Positions 27,223-33,115 of a DNA stretch of 33,115 nucleotides are shown here, piece after piece. The notes under the pieces are model-generated. The model made no database searches and was not told the DNA's origin. It saw only the letters and a list, made by a program, of their open reading frames with translations. This DNA is from an uncultured Clostridia bacterium (GTDB lineage Bacteria > Bacillota > Clostridia > TANB77 > CAG-508). Position 1 is the first letter of the stretch; the number at the start of each line of letters is the position of its first letter. Where the stretch lies: contig CANRBU010000003.1 in NCBI GenBank assembly GCA_947628925.1, positions 1 through 33,115 on the forward strand. Reading direction: 5' to 3'. The position numbers were made by a program, and so were the translations under genes.

Positions 27223-28618
27223 TTAATGTCCTCTCCTTCTTTTACTTAATGGTGTTGTTATATGTACATTGATTGGTATATCAGGTGTTTTATAACCTAA
27301 ATCTTCTAATTCTGTTGGTGTGTATGTTCCTTGTGGTAAACGTTTAGTTTGTACTATAGGATTATGCCACATGGTACACCAATATCTTAAACTATCTGGC
27401 ATGTGTGTAAGTTCGTGTGGTTCTGTTGCTACGTCATTTGGATGTTTTTCATCAAATTGTACTGCTGGCAATGTTCTTATTAAATTCTTACAGTTTGGGA
27501 ATATCTTTAGCTTAGATGTTTTTACTCCTTGCTCGTCTTCAAATACTTTTAGCCATTCATGTACTGCTAGCCAACCAGATATTCTATTGTTGTCGGATTT
27601 TGTCAAATATTGTCCATTTTCAGCGAATATGTCAGCTGTGCTTTTTCCTGTATCTTTGTTTCTATTCCATAAATCTGGTGGAGCATAATCAGCAACAATA
27701 TGCTCAGTTGTCATTGCATTTATTTTCTTAGCCGCTTCTGATACTATCAAGTTACTTTCGTATAATTCTTTATATGCATATGCGTTCATTTGCCAGTCTA
27801 AAGCTATCCATAATGTTGCACACATATCAAGTCCATAATCTCTTGTTCTAAATATTCGCCAGTCTTTTGGTATTTCAAATGGTTCACATACATGTATTTT
27901 TCTATCAAATTCACTAAAATATTGTCCTTCAAATATATCCCAGTTGCCATATTTTAATGCTTTTCTTTCCTTCTCAGGTAAATTGTCTAGTCTTCTTACA
28001 TAATCAGGGTCTTTTTGTAATAAGAATATATTATCTTGTACTAAACTTGGTATAAATATTCTTGTTGTCTTTTCTCCTGTTTCTAATGTTATTTCATGTA
28101 TTTTATTTGGTTCGCCTATATCTATGAATCTATCTTTTACCCAACTATGACCAACTCCACCAGGATTAGTCGAACTTTTTATTCCTTTAGGATAATTGTT
28201 TGCTCCTCTACATCTTGAAATCATATAAGTGTACATGAATTCTGTAAAATGTGTCAGCTCATCGAAGCGGATAACATCATATTCAGCGGATTGATATTGA
28301 TACACATCGCTTTCACTATCTATATAACCAAAATCTATAAGACTACCATTTTTAAATGTCCATATATGTTTACTGGAATTATATGTTGCAGCTTCTCTTG
28401 GATAAAATCCTAGGCTTACTCTTATTAATGACTTTTCTAGGTCTGGAAATGTTCTACGAAATATTATTTGCTTAGACTTAGGATATTGTAATGCATACAA
28501 TAATGCGTCAACCAATTGTCCATAACTTTTGCCGACCTCCTGCTGCTCCTCCGAATAATGTTTCAAATGCAATAGAATGTATAAATGCTTCTTGTTTTTC
28601 AGTTATATCTATATCCAT
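27223..28618 (-). CDS. terL: Large terminase subunit, interrupted by a +1 frameshift in Walker A
   Basis: 5' frame from ATG 28618: MDIDITEKQEAFIHSIAFETLFGGAAGG then CGG. The downstream frame gives GKSYGQLVDALLYALQYPKSKQIIFRRTFPDLEKS.... The ORF-track TTG start at 28572 lacks a valid P-loop. Confidence 0.88.
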
Positions 28619-28750
28619 CAAACATTATTCTCCTTCCATAATCTATTTTATGTTAAATATATACTCTTTTTGTGGTGTTTCTCCCGTGGGAAAATGATAC
28701 TTTGTGTCCTGTATCCATTGAAAATAGTAATAGTAACATAATGAGTTTAT

Positions 28751-29143
28751 TTATTCTTTTTTCTTGATGCTTATATTTACTTCAAAAGGCTTCTCCTGGC
28801 TAGATTGTAGTTCAACTTTTTCTCTGAACATGCCATTTATTTTGGCTAATGCTTCTGCACATCTTGTCCTGTCGTTTGTATCTTCGACAGCATTTCTCAT
28901 GATAGAAGTAAAATATCTTAATACTTCATCTTGTGAAGCGATTCTTTCCTTTTCTTTTTCCTTCAACTTAACTTGTATGTAGCTGTTAAGTTTTGACAGG
29001 TTCTCACTACCTATTTGCCTGGCAGTCTTTTTACTATAACCTGCTTCAACTGCTGCTTTTGTAGCGTCTGCATATTTTATGTAATAATCAATAAATCTCT
29101 TTTGCTTTTCTGTTAATATCTTTTCCTTATCTATATCTGACAT
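28751..29143 (-). CDS. terS: Small terminase subunit
   Basis: LTEKQKRFIDYYIKYADATKAAVEAGYSKKTARQIGSENLSK: TerS-type HTH. Confidence 0.88.
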   Translation of the reverse strand: MSDIDKEKILTEKQKRFIDYYIKYADATKAAVEAGYSKKTARQIGSENLSKLNSYIQVKLKEKEKERIASQDEVLRYFTSIMRNAVEDTNDRTRCAEALAKINGMFREKVELQSSQEKPFEVNISIKKKE

Positions 29144-29488
29144 TTACACCACCTTGTTTTCATTTTTACGTTTAAAATCTTCTATAACAGTATTAATAAA
29201 ATCATTTATATTGGCTACTATATCGCAAACCATTTCCTCTGTATAATGAGGTACATTAAACATGCCATAATTAAAAATAAAGCAATGTGTTAATTCATGT
29301 TTTAATGTGTTTATTTGTTGATCAAAACACATGTCCTTGTTTATCCAAATTTCATGTGATGAGAATAGAGTAACACCATAAGCAAAGAAAGCTTTTTCTT
29401 CTGAATCCTCATTATACTTTTTTAATAATGTGTCCTTATCTACTAATTCAATTGTCCATACAGAATTGTTTATTTTAAATAATTGCAT
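29144..29488 (-). CDS. HExxH metallopeptidase-like protein
   Basis: LKHELTHCFIF motif. The start is better at ATG 29488 (MQLFKINN), preceded by AAAGGAG, rather than 29551. Confidence 0.7.
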   Translation of the reverse strand: MQLFKINNSVWTIELVDKDTLLKKYNEDSEEKAFFAYGVTLFSSHEIWINKDMCFDQQINTLKHELTHCFIFNYGMFNVPHYTEEMVCDIVANINDFINTVIEDFKRKNENKVV

Positions 29489-29588
29489 TTTTTCTCCTTT
29501 ATATGTATTAGAGTAAAGGCTAGGACTAAACTCTAAAATGTGGTTAGGCAATTTTTAATCGAAAGAAGGTCATTCTTTACTAAAAAAA

Positions 29589-29619
29589 TATTTATTAATT
29601 CCTAGCTAATTAATAAATA
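29589..29619. repeat. 12-bp perfect inverted repeat TATTTATTAATT-cctagct-AATTAATAAATA
   Basis: Read directly, upstream of the late operon. Confidence 0.85.
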
Positions 29620-29620
29620 C

Positions 29621-29645
29621 AGTGTCTACTGAATATATAGACACT
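29621..29645. repeat. 8-bp perfect inverted repeat AGTGTCTA-ctgaatata-TAGACACT
   Basis: Immediately adjacent to the previous inverted repeat. Confidence 0.85.
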
Positions 29646-29677
29646 ATGTAAAATACATGTTATATTCTACATACTAT

Positions 29678-29851
29678 TTATATATTTAAGCTTATTTCCT
29701 GGCTGCTACCTGGCACATCACAATTAGGACATTTACAATATATAATGTCTTTTTTATATGAGTACTCATGTATCTCGCAAGTATCATCTACTTTTGCCTT
29801 ATTGTTACATTTGTTGCATTTGATTTTTTTATATAATACATCTAAAATCAT
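29678..29851 (-). CDS. Small Cys-rich (zinc-ribbon-like) protein
   Basis: CNKCNNK...CKCPNC. Start ATG 29851 preceded by AAGGAG. Confidence 0.6.
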   Translation of the reverse strand: MILDVLYKKIKCNKCNNKAKVDDTCEIHEYSYKKDIIYCKCPNCDVPGSSQEISLNI

Positions 29852-29999
29852 ATGCGACATCTCCTTTTTGTGTAGTAAGCCACAGGACGTCCTTTTTTGG
29901 TGGCTAACTATATCTAGGTCTATTAAACATAGATATACTACTACTATAATTATTTTATCATAGAAAAACCCCCTATTTTTCCCGATTTTTTCCACGAAA

Positions 30000-30027
30000 A
30001 AACTAGGCAGTTAAAATTACCTAGTTT
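30000..30027 (-). terminator. Intrinsic terminator
   Basis: Minus strand AAACTAGG-taattttaactg-CCTAGTTT then TTTTC, at the end of 30026..30343. Confidence 0.65.
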
Positions 30028-30343
30028 ATAATTCTCCCCATTCTTTAGCTAATAGAGTTATACATTTATTTATAATGTTATAATAAGTAGATTTGCTAAT
30101 ATTATGAAACATTTGACAATACATCCAATTAGCTTTATCTTTAAAAATTATATCAAATACGTTTTGCTCAAATGGATTAAGCGTTTTTATAACATTGTCA
30201 ATATAAGATATACGTTGCTCCAGATATAAGAATCTACGAGTAGATACATTTTTATTTTCCATTTTAAGTTTGTTTAATATTTTTTTATTATTATAATATT
30301 GATATAATTCTCTTTCCATTTGTTTTTTTACTTCTTTTTGCAT
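30026..30343 (-). CDS. ArpU/RinA/sigma-70-r4-like late transcription regulator
   Basis: Helical protein with a C-terminal HTH-like segment (LNPFEQNVFDIIFKDKANWMYCQMFHNISKSTYYNIINKC). Confidence 0.6.
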   Translation of the reverse strand: MQKEVKKQMERELYQYYNNKKILNKLKMENKNVSTRRFLYLEQRISYIDNVIKTLNPFEQNVFDIIFKDKANWMYCQMFHNISKSTYYNIINKCITLLAKEWGEL

Positions 30344-30363
30344 ATGTATCCTCCTAAAATTAA

Positions 30364-30627
30364 TTATTTGATCATATAGCCTATTTTATTTCGAGTTACA
30401 ATTATAATTTCATCTTTTAATTTTTTCCTTAGTCTACATATGGATACTGACAGAATTCCTTTATAAACATTTACATTCTTACTACCGAATAATTGTTGGC
30501 ATATTTGCTTATATGTGATAATATTGCCTTTATTTTTCATTAATAAATACAACAGTTCATTTTCAATAATACTTAATGGTATTTCATTATTATTTGTTAT
30601 ATATCTATAATTTGAATAATCATGCAT
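30364..30627 (-). CDS. Stand-alone OmpR/PhoB-type winged-helix protein
   Basis: LSIIENELLYLLMKNKGNIITYKQICQQLFG...VSICRLRKKLKDEIIIVTRNKIGYMI. Confidence 0.8.
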   Translation of the reverse strand: MHDYSNYRYITNNNEIPLSIIENELLYLLMKNKGNIITYKQICQQLFGSKNVNVYKGILSVSICRLRKKLKDEIIIVTRNKIGYMIK

Positions 30628-30637
30628 AATATATCAT

Positions 30638-31054
30638 TTATGTATTATTTAATCCTAATGAAACCATTAAGCACTTGTCTATTTCCTTCATCTCTTCTTC
30701 TGGTAAACGATAAAGGACTTTTTTATATCTATTTTGATTGAATGTAAATATTTGTTCACACAGTACAACACTATCCTTATATTTTATTCTATAATGTGTT
30801 GGTTGTTTTACTTTTTTGTCTTTAGTAGTTAGAGGAACGCAAATACATATATTGCTATGATAATTACCTATATCATTTGAAACAACTAAATAAGGTCTTG
30901 AATATTCTTGTACATCAGAATCTTCTTCTATATTTTGTTTATTCATTTCAATATATATAATATCGCCTCTTTTTACTTTTTGCATATTTTTGTATTTTTC
31001 TAATTCTTTTTTTAATTTTTCGTTTTCTTCAATAAGATATTGTTCATATGTCAT
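30638..31054 (-). CDS. PemK/MazF-family-like protein with N-terminal coiled coil
   Basis: KVKRGDIIYIEMN...YSRPYLVVSNDIGN..SNICICVPLTTKDKK...VVLCEQIFTFN. Confidence 0.8.
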   Translation of the reverse strand: MTYEQYLIEENEKLKKELEKYKNMQKVKRGDIIYIEMNKQNIEEDSDVQEYSRPYLVVSNDIGNYHSNICICVPLTTKDKKVKQPTHYRIKYKDSVVLCEQIFTFNQNRYKKVLYRLPEEEMKEIDKCLMVSLGLNNT

Positions 31055-31257
31055 TAAATATCACTCTCCCTTTTTTTCATATAATTTGGATCTCTGTCTG
31101 GTCTTTTCCTTTTATGCTTTACATTAAGTAACTCGTGAATAAAAAAACATTCATGGTATCCATATAATAAATCTTTGTATAAACATATATTGTCATTTAC
31201 TTGTTTAACAAATATGTATTCATGATTATTTTTACTAATAATTTTTGGTATTTTCAT
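31054..31257 (-). CDS. Hypothetical protein overlapping the MazF-like gene
   Basis: 67-aa ORF, start/stop overlap with the next gene. Confidence 0.55.
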   Translation of the reverse strand: MKIPKIISKNNHEYIFVKQVNDNICLYKDLLYGYHECFFIHELLNVKHKRKRPDRDPNYMKKRESDI

Positions 31258-31310
31258 TACTTCACTTCCGCTTCTTTTATATTTACTTGTTTATAATCTT
31301 GCCTATAACA

Positions 31311-31475
31311 TTACTCCTCTACAATAACATTACTAATTGGACAAAACCATATTCGTCCATCTTGTTCTTGAATATGTACACTTTCTTCACTTCTTCCAGT
31401 TGGTTTATACTGATTTATTATTACTCCATAATGCCCATCAATAGTTGTTGCAATTTTTCCTAATAAATTTTTCAT
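31311..31475 (-). CDS. Small hypothetical protein (not in ORF track)
   Basis: MKNLLGKIATTIDGHYGVIINQYKPTGRSEESVHIQEQDGRIWFCPISNVIVEE*; start overlaps the upstream stop. Confidence 0.6.
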   Translation of the reverse strand: MKNLLGKIATTIDGHYGVIINQYKPTGRSEESVHIQEQDGRIWFCPISNVIVEE

Positions 31476-31648
31476 TATTCACCTAACTTTCTCCCACACA
31501 TTGGGCAATAATTTATGATTACATCTCTTCCAAACAAAGAACTATATATTTTTCCAAAAAATCGTAAATGCTTATGCCAAATTTGGAAATAACTAGTATC
31601 ATTTTTTTCTTGTTCAATGCGTTTTCCTCTTTCACAATATTCACACAC
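31475..31648 (-). CDS. Zinc-ribbon phage protein (not in ORF track)
   Basis: GTG start after GGAGG: MCEYCERGKRIEQEKNDTSYFQIWHKHLRFFGKIYSSLFGRDVIINYCPMCGRKLGE*. Confidence 0.75.
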   Translation of the reverse strand: MCEYCERGKRIEQEKNDTSYFQIWHKHLRFFGKIYSSLFGRDVIINYCPMCGRKLGE

Positions 31649-31666
31649 CTATATTTCCTCCTTCTT

Positions 31667-31945
31667 TTATTCTTCTGGCATTTCATAAATTGGTAATAGT
31701 TGTTGTTTTCCTCCATTAAAGGTCTCAAATTCAATTCCAATTTTTGTATAAGTATTTGCTATTTCTTGTAATACTTCTTTTGCTCTTTCTTCTGTTTTAT
31801 ACTCTCCTAAAACTTTACTCTTTCCATCTAATATTTGAAAACCAGCAATTGTTCTAGAACTTCCATCACATTTAACTGTATAACCAAATATCTCTAAATC
31901 TAAATTTTCTGTTGTTTTTCTTTTATCTTGACTAACTATTATCAT
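31667..31945 (-). CDS. Hypothetical early protein
   Basis: 92-aa ORF, operon context. Confidence 0.65.
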   Translation of the reverse strand: MIIVSQDKRKTTENLDLEIFGYTVKCDGSSRTIAGFQILDGKSKVLGEYKTEERAKEVLQEIANTYTKIGIEFETFNGGKQQLLPIYEMPEE

Positions 31946-32151
31946 TTCTTATCTCCTTTCAAATATTTGTATATTACTTGTTCTACTTTTGCTAAGGCTT
32001 CATAATCTGTTATAAATCTTCCTGAATGTTTATGCCTTACTGTACTTCTTATTATTTTTATTCCTTGATTATATTGTCTTTTATATATCTTTGCTAACTG
32101 CTCTTTACTTAATCCACTTGTCCATTTTTTGATTATTTCTTTATCGTTCAT
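31942..32151 (-). CDS. Hypothetical early protein
   Basis: 69-aa basic ORF, overlaps the next start. Confidence 0.6.
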   Translation of the reverse strand: MNDKEIIKKWTSGLSKEQLAKIYKRQYNQGIKIIRSTVRHKHSGRFITDYEALAKVEQVIYKYLKGDKK

Positions 32152-32179
32152 ACTACACCTCTAAAATGTAGTATTTGAT

Positions 32180-32452
32180 TTAATAGTCTACTCTATTCCA
32201 TTTGATTATGTAAAAAAATTCTTTTGGAAAATTAAAACCTTTCATTAAGTTAAAAATTTTTTCTTCTGGTATTTCTTTATGACCATTTGCATATAAACCA
32301 AATTCTCTCAAATTTAAGTTGCATTTTTGAGCCGCTTCTTCATATGTGTATCCTCTAAATATGCAAGCTTCTCTTATTCTTTCTGGAACAATAAAATTTA
32401 CTTTTTCCTTTTTAGGTGCATATTTTACAATAGGGTCAAATAAACCTGACAT
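32180..32452 (-). CDS. XRE-like HTH protein
   Basis: RIREACIFRGYTYEEAAQKCNLNLREFGLYANGHKEIPEEKIFNLMKGFNFPKEFFY. Start more likely at the internal Met (MSGLFDP) near 32452 than 32503. Confidence 0.65.
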   Translation of the reverse strand: MSGLFDPIVKYAPKKEKVNFIVPERIREACIFRGYTYEEAAQKCNLNLREFGLYANGHKEIPEEKIFNLMKGFNFPKEFFYIIKWNRVDY

Positions 32453-32453
32453 A

Positions 32454-32768
32454 TTATTTATCCTCCAATAATTCTTGTATATCTTCAACCGATATACATT
32501 CAAATCCTGATATATTTATACTTTCATTTTCAATTAATTCTTCTATTTTCTTTTTAGGTATTGAATTAATGTTTTTTTCAAATAGTTCTTGATTTTCTTT
32601 ATCTAATTTATAATTATCATGTTTTAATTTATCTGATTCTTGTAATACTGTTTCTACAGCTTCTGGTATCTTCTTAATATCTTCAAATTCTGGATTATCT
32701 AAATCCCCATAAGTTTTATATTCTTGAGCTATTTTCATTAAAAATATTTCTGCTTCTTCTAATTTCAT
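32454..32768 (-). CDS. Hypothetical acidic early protein
   Basis: 104-aa ORF. Confidence 0.6.
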   Translation of the reverse strand: MKLEEAEIFLMKIAQEYKTYGDLDNPEFEDIKKIPEAVETVLQESDKLKHDNYKLDKENQELFEKNINSIPKKKIEELIENESINISGFECISVEDIQELLEDK

Positions 32769-32776
32769 AACTCCTC

Positions 32777-33106
32777 CTAAACTTTATATTCTAAACTTTC
32801 AAATTGTTCTTTTGTTACTATTGATTTAATATATTTTTTATTTGCAGTTTTTAATATCTCTATTTGTTCTTCATTTACTATTTCAACTTTATTTGTATAA
32901 CCATTTATTTCATTTATTACTATTTCAACTATATCGCCTACTTTTATTAGGTCTATTATGTTTTTGGAATGTTTTGTTATTGTTTGTTTGGTTATGTAAT
33001 ATGCTTCAGCCTTTGACCATTGAATTAAATATTTAGGCTGACAATATCTTCCTGTTACGTTTGATACACTTATACATATTCCAAATTTTCCTCTATTAGT
33101 TCTCAC
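32777..33106 (-). CDS. Hypothetical early protein
   Basis: 109-aa ORF, operon context. Confidence 0.6.
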   Translation of the reverse strand: MRTNRGKFGICISVSNVTGRYCQPKYLIQWSKAEAYYITKQTITKHSKNIIDLIKVGDIVEIVINEINGYTNKVEIVNEEQIEILKTANKKYIKSIVTKEQFESLEYKV

Positions 33107-33115
33107 ATATTCTCC

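Noticed and set aside
27223-28572. ORF-track TerL start at 28572 (MHLKHYSEEQQEVGKSYG)
   Set aside because: It is a TTG in the wrong frame for the P-loop. The upstream frame from ATG 28618 encodes the expected TerL N-terminus.
31519-31740. 73-aa minus ORF
   Set aside because: Overlaps a better candidate in another frame (GTG 31648, CxxC...CPMCGRKL zinc ribbon with GGAGG) and the 31667..31945 gene.
1-33115. tRNA or rRNA genes
   Set aside because: No cloverleaf-like or rRNA-like segment recognised by eye; a tRNAscan-SE run would be decisive.

Overview
AT-rich Firmicutes-type prophage or temperate podovirus segment. The left end (about 1-1440) looks like bacterial flank or degenerate sequence. 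It is followed by an integrase/regulator/moron block and then a long minus-strand late operon read from right to left: TerS, TerL, portal, C2H2 protein, scaffold, gpT-like MCP, tail fibre, collar/pectate-lyase-like protein, adaptor, P22 gp10-like stabilisation protein, N/Q-rich internal protein, a 2861-aa polyvalent ejection protein, holin-like genes, M23+SH3 lysin and a BspA/DUF285 repeat protein. Early/regulatory genes lie at the right end. The most interesting signal is translational recoding. (1) The large terminase is split exactly inside its Walker A motif, and the frame is restored by skipping the C of a CGG-C. (2) An XRE-type regulator not in the supplied ORF track is split in the same way at CGG-T. 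In my by-eye scan these are the only in-frame CGG codons in any recognisable intact gene, while CGT, CGA and CGC are all used normally. (3) The M23 lysin reading frame has no start codon before its HxxxD zinc motif. It is joined in the -1 register to the upstream holin-like ORF at a T TTA AAG slippery heptamer directly abutting the holin UAA. These could be programmed frameshifts, decay or sequence errors. All family names come from motif recognition by eye; no database search was run.
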